NCBI RefSeq assembly: GCF_015101885.1
Contig: NZ_CP062941.1
Span: 4,216,001-4,280,000, forward strand
Reading direction: 5' to 3'
DNA: 64,000 bases
Source of the DNA: Massilia litorea
GTDB taxonomy: Bacteria > Pseudomonadota > Gammaproteobacteria > Burkholderiales > Burkholderiaceae_D
Of the stretch, positions 26,625 through 34,254 are shown piece after piece. Positions within the stretch are counted from its first letter, which is position 1; every line of letters begins with the position of its first letter. A program made the translations under genes and the position numbers. Below the pieces are notes generated by a model. It worked only from the letters and a program-made list of their open reading frames with translations. It did no database searches and was not told the DNA's origin.

Positions 26625-27191
26625 TCAGGTTTTCGGCAGCGTCACGCCGCGCTGGCCCTGGTACTTGCCGCCGCGGTCCTTGTACGAGGTCTCGCAGACT
26701 TCGTCGGATTCGAAGAACAGCACCTGGGCGCAGCCTTCGCCGGCATAGATCTTGGCCGGCAGCGGGGTCGTGTTCGAGAACTCGAGCGTCACATAGCCTT
26801 CCCATTCGGGTTCGAAGGGCGTGACGTTGACGATGATGCCGCAGCGCGCATAGGTCGACTTGCCGAGGCAGACGGTCAGCACATTGCGCGGGATGCGGAA
26901 GTATTCGATGGTACGCGCGAGCGCAAACGAATTCGGCGGGATGATGCAGACGTCGCTTTTGACGTCGACGAAGGAGTTCGAATCGAAGTTCTTCGGGTCG
27001 ACGATGGTGCTGTTGATGTTCGTGAACACCTTGAATTCGTCGGCGCAGCGGATGTCGTAACCATAGGACGAGGTGCCGTAGGAGATGATGCGCCGGCCCT
27101 CTTCTTCGCGGACCTGGCCAGGGGCGAACGGCTCGATCATGCCGGTTTCTTCCGCCATGCGGCGGATCCATTTGTCGCTCTTGATTGCCAT
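26625..27191 (-). CDS. dcd: dCTP deaminase
   Basis: 188 residues, the standard length. It deaminates dCTP to dUTP, feeding dUMP for thymidylate synthase. Typical features are [13 protein letters not shown] at the start, [15 protein letters not shown], the catalytic region [16 protein letters not shown] and GKSTYARCG, and the C-terminal [14 protein letters not shown] that closes over the nucleotide. The ATG at 27191 matches the family start; the open frame upstream is chance. It is upstream of the CDF-like gene in the same orientation. Confidence 0.97.
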   Translation of the reverse strand: MAIKSDKWIRRMAEETGMIEPFAPGQVREEEGRRIISYGTSSYGYDIRCADEFKVFTNINSTIVDPKNFDSNSFVDVKSDVCIIPPNSFALARTIEYFRIPRNVLTVCLGKSTYARCGIIVNVTPFEPEWEGYVTLEFSNTTPLPAKIYAGEGCAQVLFFESDEVCETSYKDRGGKYQGQRGVTLPKT

Positions 27192-27256
27192 GCTGGATTC
27201 TTTCAGGATTGCTTGGAATCCCGCGATTTTACGCGAAAAGCGGCGCGCGGTCGCCC

Positions 27257-28090
27257 TCAGGCTTGCCGCTTCGCCAGCATTGCCCTGGTTTTGACTTCGT
27301 GTTTCAGGAGGCGTGTAATCATCTCGTGCGTCAGCCGGGCGGCGCGCGCCGGGTGCTCGAGCGGATACAGGTGGCTGCCCTCGGTCATGACGAAGTTCTC
27401 GCCGACCAGCTTGCGGGTCGAGCCCAGCCCCGCCTGGCGCAGCTCTTCCGAACGCGTCGCGCCGATGAACCCGACCGGCACCGGAAAGCCGCGCCCGATC
27501 AGGTCGCCCAGGTGGTGCGGCAGCGAATTGTAGATGGCCGTCTCGACGCCGCGGTCGAAGCGCAGCTGGACGCCTTCCGGGTGGGGCTTGAGGCCGACGT
27601 CTAGATAGTCGTCCAGCACCCCCGGCGCCCAGGCCTTGAAAATATCCTTCGACATGAAATGCGCGTGCGCGGCGGCGCGATTGGGCCAGACGTTGCGGCG
27701 CCGTTCCGAAAAGCGCGCCGGCGAGAAGCGCGTGCCCTTCCCCAGCAGTTTCACGAAGCGCCATGCCAGCGCGCGCCAGCCCGCCACCACCGGCGAATCG
27801 AGCATCACCACGCAGCGCGCCAGGTCCGGCCGGCGCGCGGCCGCCATCGTGCCGAGCATGCCGCCGAGCGAGTGGCCGACCAGGATCGCCGGCTGGCCAT
27901 GGCGCTCGATGTCGGCAATCAGCTCGTCGACCAGGTTGCTCCAGTTGTCGTCGACGGGGTAGCGCGGATCGTGGCCGACCATGTCGGTCTGGCGTACCTC
28001 GTAATGCGCGCCGAGCGCGTCGAGCATCTGGCGGTAGGTGCCGGAGGGGAAGCTGTTACCGTGACAGAAATGCAGCAGGGGCTTGGTCAT
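27257..28090 (-). CDS. Alpha/beta hydrolase
   Basis: 277 residues of the alpha/beta-hydrolase fold without a signal peptide. The oxyanion HG motif is in [18 protein letters not shown] and the nucleophile elbow is [10 protein letters not shown] near residue 93. A C-terminal histidine that could complete the triad is in [12 protein letters not shown]. The ATG at 28090 has no competing start. The substrate is unknown; the sequence resembles small-molecule esterases and haloperoxidase-like hydrolases rather than lipases. It is separated by 66 bases from dcd and 75 from the dioxygenase-like gene; neither gap holds a visible terminator. Confidence 0.88.
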   Translation of the reverse strand: MTKPLLHFCHGNSFPSGTYRQMLDALGAHYEVRQTDMVGHDPRYPVDDNWSNLVDELIADIERHGQPAILVGHSLGGMLGTMAAARRPDLARCVVMLDSPVVAGWRALAWRFVKLLGKGTRFSPARFSERRRNVWPNRAAAHAHFMSKDIFKAWAPGVLDDYLDVGLKPHPEGVQLRFDRGVETAIYNSLPHHLGDLIGRGFPVPVGFIGATRSEELRQAGLGSTRKLVGENFVMTEGSHLYPLEHPARAARLTHEMITRLLKHEVKTRAMLAKRQA

Positions 28091-28165
28091 GAAGCGCGCC
28101 GGTGGGTCGAAGGAGCTTCGATTGTAAGGTCAGGACAAACTTCCCTGTCTGCTCGCGGGCCTCCT

Positions 28166-29026
28166 TTAGAGGGAAACACCTACAGTCAGGTCGGCCGTGT
28201 AGCCGTTGACGGTGTCGCCCCCCATGCTTGCCATCTGCAGCGCCGTGCCGTCGCTGAACACGTTGTCCGTGGCATAGCTCATGCGCGCGAGCTTGCTCAC
28301 GCTGGCGCTGTAGCCGGTCGCCGTGTAGACCGTATTGAGGGTGGCCAGCGGGAAGGTGAACTGCGAGGTCTTGACCCGGTTGGCGGCGCCCGTCGCCTTG
28401 GCCAGCGTCGGGTAGACCTCGAAGTGCACGTGCGGCATGCGTCCGTCGTAGCAGCCCGGGAAGATGGTGGTGAAGGTGACGTAGCCGTCGGCGTCCGCCT
28501 CCTGCACGCCGCGCAGGTAGTTCTCGCCTTGAACCGCGCTCGAATACATCGAGTAGTTGCCGTCGCGGTCGCAATGCCAGAGGTAGACCGTGGCGCCGGC
28601 GGCGGCCGCGCAGCCGTTCGCGACGTTGACGATCTTTAAACGGATCGTCAGCGGCACGCCCATCGCCACGCCCGCTGCCCCGGCCACGCTCCAGCGGATG
28701 TCCTTGCGCACGATGCCCGACAGGGTCAGGGCATTGGCGACCTTGCCGTTGCTCGAATTGGTGCCGTCGGCCGGGTACGGGCCGCCGGTCTCCTCGGGGA
28801 TGAGCGAACAGGCCGTGCCGGCGGCGGTGTTGGTGGTGGTTGCCGGCGTGCTGACGGCAACGGTGGCCGTGCTGCCGCTGTCGGTGGACGCGCCGCCGCA
28901 GCCATGGAGCGGCACGGCGGCGGCGCCGGCGAACAGCCAGCGCAGGCTCTGGCGCCGGCTGGCGGCCGTGTTCAGCAGTTTGTCGAGGTCGGACTGCAGG
29001 TCGCCGTGATGGTGATGGGTGCTCAT
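28166..29026 (-). CDS. Intradiol ring-cleavage dioxygenase-like lipoprotein
   Basis: 286 residues. The His-rich N-terminus (MSTHHHHGD) and SRRQSLRWLFAGAAAVPLHGC resemble a Tat-like signal with a lipobox (LHGC, Cys near 43), followed by a Ser/Thr/Ala linker. The catalytic domain (~75-286) carries LIPEETGGPYP, VYLWHCDRDGNYSMYS (first tyrosine ligand region) and FPGCYDGRMPHVHFEVY (tyrosine plus two histidines), the 2-Tyr/2-His iron site of intradiol dioxygenases. Secreted members of this group are common, and the substrate is unknown. AAGGAGG precedes the ATG. The start is 15 bases after the Spy-like gene, so it is probably in the same Cpx-type operon. Confidence 0.88.
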   Translation of the reverse strand: MSTHHHHGDLQSDLDKLLNTAASRRQSLRWLFAGAAAVPLHGCGGASTDSGSTATVAVSTPATTTNTAAGTACSLIPEETGGPYPADGTNSSNGKVANALTLSGIVRKDIRWSVAGAAGVAMGVPLTIRLKIVNVANGCAAAAGATVYLWHCDRDGNYSMYSSAVQGENYLRGVQEADADGYVTFTTIFPGCYDGRMPHVHFEVYPTLAKATGAANRVKTSQFTFPLATLNTVYTATGYSASVSKLARMSYATDNVFSDGTALQMASMGGDTVNGYTADLTVGVSL

Positions 29027-29041
29027 GATCCCTCCTTTCGA

Positions 29042-29560
29042 TCAGCGTTGCGCGCGAGGTGCGCGTTCCTGTTTGAGCTGCGCGCGCTGCTCCGGCGTCA
29101 GCAGCGCCATGATCTGGCCGGCGGTACGCACGCGCAGCAGCTCGCGGGCGGCGATCGCCTGGCCCAGCGCCTTCGTCTGTGCCGACGCCTTTGCCTCGTT
29201 GAAGTCCCCGGCCTCGAACATCGCGCGCAGCGCTTCGTGCGCCTTGCGTTCGGCCTTGTCCTGTTCGCGCATTTGCGGCGCTTCGGCATGCAGGATGACG
29301 AACAGGCGGTCCTGCTGGGCTTCGCTCAGGTCGATGCCGCGCAAGAACGGCAGGCCGGGACCACTCATGCCGGCATGGGGACGGTGGCCGCCCGGGCCGT
29401 GGCGTTCGCCCGGGCCCGGTCCGGCGTCTGGTGCGCGATCGCCATCCGGCGCGGCCATGTGTCCGCCCGGCGGCGCCGGCAGCGGGTCGGCAAATGCGCC
29501 CGGCACGGCGCTGAAGGCGGCGGCGGCCAGGATCGTGGCGGTGATGCGAAAGCGGTTCAT
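29042..29560 (-). CDS. Spy/CpxP-like periplasmic protein (LTxxQ)
   Basis: 172 residues with a cleavable signal peptide (~1-24, ending AFADPL). A Gly/Pro/His-rich stretch (~27-68) precedes the helical domain (~75-165) with DLSEAQQDRLFVILHA and the second LTxxQ-type motif LLTPEQRAQLKQE. This is the Spy/CpxP fold, a periplasmic chaperone or stress-sensor modulator. It is divergent from a CpxR/CpxA-like pair with GTAAA-N5-GTAAA sites between, as for cpxP in enteric bacteria. AAGGAG precedes the ATG. The His/Gly linker may bind metal; that is a guess. Confidence 0.85.
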   Translation of the reverse strand: MNRFRITATILAAAAFSAVPGAFADPLPAPPGGHMAAPDGDRAPDAGPGPGERHGPGGHRPHAGMSGPGLPFLRGIDLSEAQQDRLFVILHAEAPQMREQDKAERKAHEALRAMFEAGDFNEAKASAQTKALGQAIAARELLRVRTAGQIMALLTPEQRAQLKQERAPRAQR

Positions 29561-29610
29561 TGTGGCTCCTTGACGGTGTCTCGAAAAGCTTCATTCTCCG
29601 GCGGCCGCCT

Positions 29611-29646
29611 GTAAATCGCTGTAAATCGAAGGTAAAACCGCGTAAG
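29611..29646. promoter_or_regulatory. CpxR-type box, proximal to the Spy-like gene
   Basis: GTAAA at 29611, GTAAA at 29621, GTAAA at 29632 and GTAAG at 29642 form two tandem GTAAA-N5-GTAAA units (spacers 5, 6 and 5). The first matches the published CpxR consensus exactly. The array begins 51 bases upstream of the Spy-like start (29560). Confidence 0.82.
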
Positions 29647-29677
29647 GAACGCGCCGGGATCAGCCGCAACCCGCTTT

Positions 29678-29692
29678 GTAAAGATCGGTAAA
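29678..29692. promoter_or_regulatory. CpxR-type box, proximal to the response regulator gene
   Basis: GTAAA-gatcg-GTAAA at 29678-29692 is a second exact CpxR consensus, ending 51 bases before the response regulator ATG. A TATCAT at 29731-29736 could be the -10 with no good -35, as expected for an activator-dependent promoter. It suggests autoregulation. Confidence 0.78.
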
Positions 29693-29743
29693 AGCGCCCT
29701 GCCGCCGGGCTCCCGCGCGCCCGGCTTTGTTATCATCCCGGGG

Positions 29744-30433
29744 ATGAATACCGTGCTGCTGATCGACGACGACACCGAGCTCGTCGCCATGTTGACCGAA
29801 TACCTGGAGCAGGAAGGCTTCACGGTCGCCTGCGCCCATGATGGCGTGGCGGGAGCGCGCGAAGCGCTGAGCGGGCGCCATGCGATCGTGGTACTGGATG
29901 TGATGATGCCGGCCCTGAACGGCATCGAGACGCTGCGCCGCATCCGCGCTGCCAGCAAGATCCCTGTCCTGATGCTGACCGGGCGCGGCGACGATGCCGA
30001 CCGCATCCTCGGGCTGGAACTGGGCGCCGACGACTACGTCACCAAGCCCTGCACGCCGCGCGAACTGACCGCCCGCGTGCGCGCCATCCTGCGCCGCACC
30101 CACGACGCCCAGCCGAACGCCAATGCCGGCGTCGTGCTCACCGTCGGCAAGCTGACCATGCTGCCCGAGCAGCGCCGCGCCACCTGGGACGGCGCCAACC
30201 TCGAACTGACCAGCACCGAATTCAACCTGCTGGAGGTGCTGGCGCGTCACGCGGGGCGCCCGGTCAGCAAGAACGAACTCTCCGAACAGGGCCTGGGCAG
30301 GCCGCTGGCGCGCTTCGACCGGAATATCGACGTCCATCTTTCGAGCCTGCGCCACAAGCTCGGCCTGCTCGACGATGGCCGCTCGCCGCTGCAGACGGTC
30401 TACCGTCTCGGCTACCAGCTGATCCGCCTGTGA
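29744..30433 (+). CDS. CpxR-like OmpR-family response regulator
   Basis: 229 residues. The receiver domain (1-115) has the acidic pair D8/D9, phospho-acceptor D52 in VVLDVMMP, T79 and K101. The winged-helix domain (~130-225) ends NIDVHLSSLRHKLGLLDDGR and YRLGYQLIRL, which places it in the OmpR/PhoB class, and KNELSEQGLGRPLARFDRNI resembles CpxR. It should bind the GTAAA sites upstream and activate the divergent Spy-like gene. The next gene, a histidine kinase, overlaps by 4 bases (GTGA). The cpxR-like label rests on sequence feel plus binding sites and the Spy/CpxP neighbour. Confidence 0.9.
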   Translation: MNTVLLIDDDTELVAMLTEYLEQEGFTVACAHDGVAGAREALSGRHAIVVLDVMMPALNGIETLRRIRAASKIPVLMLTGRGDDADRILGLELGADDYVTKPCTPRELTARVRAILRRTHDAQPNANAGVVLTVGKLTMLPEQRRATWDGANLELTSTEFNLLEVLARHAGRPVSKNELSEQGLGRPLARFDRNIDVHLSSLRHKLGLLDDGRSPLQTVYRLGYQLIRL

Positions 30434-31956
30434 CGATGGCGCGCTTGCGCAAGCGGCCGGCGGGACGGCTGTTCTGGAAGTTCTTCCTCTCGATCCTGCT
30501 GGCGCAAATCGCGGCGGCGGCCGGCATCGGCAGCTATTTCTGGCTGCGCGAGCAGGCGCACCTGAAGAACAGCGTCATCGGCATCGAGACCGGACCGCCG
30601 GCCGCCTTCATGCTCGATTCGGCCGCCGTCGCCCTCAAGTATGGCGGCCTGCCGGCGCTGCGCGAGATCGTCAGGCCGGGCAGCCGGCATACCGTGCTCG
30701 TGGTCGACCCCAAGGGCCGCGAGCTGCTCGAACGCGAGGTCGCGCCCGCCGTGCTGGCGCAGGCGCGGCGCGAACTGGACGCCGACCGCCCCTTCCAGCC
30801 GGTGCGTGAACTGGTCGCGCCGGATGGCCGGCGCCTGCTCGCCTTCGTGCCGCGCCAGTTGCGGGCCGGGCCGGACGGCGTACCGCTGGCGGATCGCCCG
30901 GGAGCCGACGCCGGACCACGCTCTCATGGCGACGCTCACACTGGTGCCGGCGGTCCGCGCGGGCCCTTCGGGCCGGGCTGGCAGTTCAGCAAGCCGATTC
31001 CGCTGCTGGCCAGCGTGATCGTCAGCCTGCTGTTCGCTTTTCTGCTGGCCTGGTATTTCTCGCGCCCGATCCGCGCGCTGCGCAATGCCTTCGAGGCCGC
31101 TGCGGCCGGCGACCTGGCGCCGCGCTTCGCCGACGCGCGGCGCGGCGGCGACGAACTGAAGGACCTTGGCCGCGACTTCGACCGCATGAGCGCGCGCCTG
31201 CGCGCCCTGATGGACGGCCAGCGCCGCCTGCTGCACGACGTCTCGCACGAACTGCGCTCGCCGCTGGCGCGGCTGCAGGCGGCGATCGGCCTGGCCCACC
31301 AGCAGCCCGACAAGATCGCCACTTCGCTCGCCCGCATCGAACGCGAGAGCGTGCGCATGGACAAGCTGGTCGGCGAGCTGCTGACGCTGTCGCGCCTGGA
31401 AGCCAACCCGGAGCTGCCGAAGGCCGAATCCATCGACATGGCCGAACTGCTCGACGGCATCGCGTCGGATGTGCGCTTCGAGGCGGGCGAGGACGGCCCC
31501 GCAATCCATGTCGATATCGAGGGCGAGGCACAGGTGGCCGTGCGCGGCGAACCGGACCTGCTCTGGCGCGCCATCGAAAACGTGGTGCGCAACGCCGTCA
31601 GGCACGGCGGCGCCGGCGGCAGCGCGGAGATCAGGCTGCGCGCCGACATGCGTTTCGTGCAGGTCGAGGTGCTCGATCGCGGCCCCGGCATCGCGCCCGC
31701 GGACCTGCCGACGATCTTCCAGCCCTTCTTCCGCTCGAATCCGTCGAACAACAACGTCGACGGCCATGGCCTGGGCCTCGCGATCGCCGAGCGCGTGGTC
31801 CACGCGCATGGCGGGACGATCCAGGCAAGGAATCGGGAAGGCGGCGGGCTGCAGGTGGCGATCGCGCTGCCGCGGACGCCTAGGGCTCGTACCAGTAACG
31901 GGCGTACTGGCGGCGGTATTCCTCCGCGCCCACCTGCGGTCCGAAGTCGAGCGTGA
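30430..31956 (+). CDS. CpxA-like sensor histidine kinase
   Basis: 508 residues from GTG 30430 (an ATG at 30436 is also possible). Membrane helices at ~16-36 and ~180-205 flank a periplasmic domain of ~145 residues that ends in a Gly/His-rich stretch. HAMP (~205-255) is followed by the H-box LLHDVSHELRSPLARLQAA, N-box NVVRNAVRHGG, DRGPGIAP, FQPFFRS and HGLGLAIAERVVHAHGG. It should phosphorylate the regulator encoded just upstream. The last ~26 residues are Arg/Pro/Gly-rich, beyond the ATPase domain, and are encoded opposite the 3' end of comEC, an unusual convergent overlap of 77 bases. Confidence 0.92.
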   Translation: MTMARLRKRPAGRLFWKFFLSILLAQIAAAAGIGSYFWLREQAHLKNSVIGIETGPPAAFMLDSAAVALKYGGLPALREIVRPGSRHTVLVVDPKGRELLEREVAPAVLAQARRELDADRPFQPVRELVAPDGRRLLAFVPRQLRAGPDGVPLADRPGADAGPRSHGDAHTGAGGPRGPFGPGWQFSKPIPLLASVIVSLLFAFLLAWYFSRPIRALRNAFEAAAAGDLAPRFADARRGGDELKDLGRDFDRMSARLRALMDGQRRLLHDVSHELRSPLARLQAAIGLAHQQPDKIATSLARIERESVRMDKLVGELLTLSRLEANPELPKAESIDMAELLDGIASDVRFEAGEDGPAIHVDIEGEAQVAVRGEPDLLWRAIENVVRNAVRHGGAGGSAEIRLRADMRFVQVEVLDRGPGIAPADLPTIFQPFFRSNPSNNNVDGHGLGLAIAERVVHAHGGTIQARNREGGGLQVAIALPRTPRARTSNGRTGGGIPPRPPAVRSRA

Positions 31957-34225
31957 TCGCGCCCGATTCGTCGGTGCGCAGGCGGCGGATGTGCAGGTCG
32001 CCATAGCGCTCGAACACCTCCTTTTTCGGATGACGGTAACGGTTGCGGTAACCGACCTGGAAGATGCCGATCGACGGCCCGACCGCTTCCAGAAAGGCGG
32101 GCGTCGACGAGGTGCCGCTGCCGTGATGCGGCGCCAGCAGGACGTCGGCGCGCAGCTTGTCCGGCTCCTGGCTGACCAGGGCCGCTTCCTGCACCGCTTC
32201 GATATCGCCCGCCAGCAGCAGCGCCCTTCCCCGCGCCTCGATGCGCAAGGTGCAGCTGCGCGCATTCGCCTTGAGCTCCGTATCCGCATAGCTGGCGGGC
32301 GCCGGCTGCAGCATCTCGAAGACCACCCCGTCCCATTCCCAGCGCTGACCCGCCACGCAGCGCTCGTGCCGGCGCGCCGCATGCACGACCCGGTGCCCTT
32401 CTCCCAGCGAACTGCTCACCCGGTCGACCGCGAGCGCCTCCAGCAGCGTCAGCGCGCCGCCCACGTGATCGACGTCGCTGTGCGAGACGACGACCGTGTC
32501 CAGGTGCTTGATGCCGCGTGCGCGCAGGTAGGGCAGGATCACGCGCCCGCCCGCATCCTGGCCGGGCGCGTACTGCGGGCCGGTGTCGTAGAGCAGCCGG
32601 TGGCCGCTCGTCTCCACCAGCAGCGCCATGCCCTGGCCGACGTCGAAGGCGGTCACGGCAAACCTGCCGGGCGCCGGGTGCGTCGGCTGCAGCAGGAACA
32701 GCGGCAGCCAGGCGGCCGCGCCGGCCCAGCGATGCGGCCAGCCGCGCGGGGCCAGCATCCAGCCGGTGCCGGCCAGCGCCAGCACGAACAGCCAGGGCGG
32801 CGGCGCCGGCGCGCTCCAGACCGCGAGCGGCAGCGTCGCCAGCCAGCCCAGCGCCGCGGCCAGCCATTCCAGCACGCGGTGTGCGCACCACAGCACCGGG
32901 CCGGCCAGGGGCGCCGGCAGCAGGCTGCCGAGGAGCGCCAGCGGCGTGACGACGAAGCTCACCACCGGAATGGCGAAGGCATTGGCGATCGGACCGACGA
33001 GGGACACTTGCGAGAACAGCAGCAGCGTCAGGGGCACCAGTCCGAGCGTGACCGCGTACTGAGTGCGCGCCGCGAGTGCCAGCGTGGCCCGCCAGCCGGC
33101 GCTTGATTCGTCCAGGCGCCCGAGTCCCGCGTACAGGATCACGCCCACGGCGCCGAAGGACAGCCAGAAGCCCGGCCACAGCACGGCCCAGGGGTCGAGC
33201 AGCACGACCAGTCCCAGGGCAAGGCAGAGGATGTGCGTCACGCTCGTCAGGCGCCCCATCCACAGGGCCGCCGCGACCACCGCCAGCATGTAGAGGGTGC
33301 GCTGGGCCGGCACGCCGAAGCCGGCCAGCAGCACGTACACCAGCGCCGCGCAGGCGCCGCTGAGGGCTGCCACCTTCTGCGCCGGCAGCAGCAGGGGCAG
33401 CTGCGCGTTCGTGAAGAATGAGCGACGCCACAGAAACGACAGCGCCAGCGCGGCAAGTCCTGCCACCATCGTGATGTGCAAACCGGAGATGGCGACCAGG
33501 TGGCTGACGCCGGTGCGGTTGAAGACATCCCAGTCCGGCTGCTCGATTCCGCGCTGGTCGCCGACGACGAGCGCCACGATCACGGCGGCATACGGCTTGC
33601 CCTCCAGCGCCGCGAGGATGCGGGCGCGCAGGATATCGCGGCAGCGCTCGACGAGGTGGCCGGGCGTGACGACGAACGCGTCGAGGCGGCGGTTGCCTGG
33701 CGCTGTGCGCACGTAGCCGGTGGCGCGGATGCCTTGCCCCAGCAGCCAGGCTTCGTAGTCGAAGCCGTGCGGGTTGGCATTGCCGTGCGGGCGCTGCAGG
33801 CGCACGGTCAGGCGCCAGCGTTCGCCGGGGTGCAGCTGCAGGGCTTCGCTCCCGGCGCGGTACCAGGACAGGGCGAGCATCGGCGGCACCTTCGCGTTGG
33901 TCGTCATGACCTGTCCGACCGCGAACTGGAAGCGCACGCCCTGGCCGAAATCGTGCGGGAGTCTGGCGACAGTCCCGACGATTTCGATGTCGCGGCCTTC
34001 GTCCGCCTTGTCGAGCCGGGGTGCGAGCGTGAGGTGGGCGACGATCGCCGCCCAGGCGAAGCCGGCCAGCGCGCCGGCGACCGTTGCGCGCACCGGACCG
34101 CGCAGGGCCAGCAGCAACGCCAGGGACGCGCACAGGCAGGCGGCGATCTGCCAGGCGGCCGGGAGCGCGGCGCGCGTTTGCAGGAAAGCGGCGCCGGCAA
34201 CGAAGCCGAGGATGGTGGAGCGCAT
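31880..34225 (-). CDS. comEC: ComEC/Rec2 DNA uptake channel protein
   Basis: 781 residues. An N-terminal membrane segment pair and soluble DUF4131-like region are followed by the polytopic competence domain (~200-520, LVAISGLHITMVAGLAALAL is the family signature) and a C-terminal metallo-beta-lactamase domain (~535-770) with FDVGQGMALL, the metal site SHSDVDHVGG and LLAPHHGSGTSST. It would carry single-stranded DNA across the inner membrane during transformation. ATG 34225 gives the family N-terminus; the frame is open far upstream only by chance. It lies 29 bases after the immunity gene; lolD-tatD-comEC neighbours are usual in this group. Confidence 0.94.
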   Translation of the reverse strand: MRSTILGFVAGAAFLQTRAALPAAWQIAACLCASLALLLALRGPVRATVAGALAGFAWAAIVAHLTLAPRLDKADEGRDIEIVGTVARLPHDFGQGVRFQFAVGQVMTTNAKVPPMLALSWYRAGSEALQLHPGERWRLTVRLQRPHGNANPHGFDYEAWLLGQGIRATGYVRTAPGNRRLDAFVVTPGHLVERCRDILRARILAALEGKPYAAVIVALVVGDQRGIEQPDWDVFNRTGVSHLVAISGLHITMVAGLAALALSFLWRRSFFTNAQLPLLLPAQKVAALSGACAALVYVLLAGFGVPAQRTLYMLAVVAAALWMGRLTSVTHILCLALGLVVLLDPWAVLWPGFWLSFGAVGVILYAGLGRLDESSAGWRATLALAARTQYAVTLGLVPLTLLLFSQVSLVGPIANAFAIPVVSFVVTPLALLGSLLPAPLAGPVLWCAHRVLEWLAAALGWLATLPLAVWSAPAPPPWLFVLALAGTGWMLAPRGWPHRWAGAAAWLPLFLLQPTHPAPGRFAVTAFDVGQGMALLVETSGHRLLYDTGPQYAPGQDAGGRVILPYLRARGIKHLDTVVVSHSDVDHVGGALTLLEALAVDRVSSSLGEGHRVVHAARRHERCVAGQRWEWDGVVFEMLQPAPASYADTELKANARSCTLRIEARGRALLLAGDIEAVQEAALVSQEPDKLRADVLLAPHHGSGTSSTPAFLEAVGPSIGIFQVGYRNRYRHPKKEVFERYGDLHIRRLRTDESGAITLDFGPQVGAEEYRRQYARYWYEP

Positions 34226-34254
34226 CGTGCGCTGCGGGCGGCGGCGTGGCAGGC

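Noticed and set aside
27192..27764. Upstream extension of dcd
   Set aside because: dCTP deaminase is 188 residues and begins [12 protein letters not shown] at 27191; the extension is opposite or within other genes.
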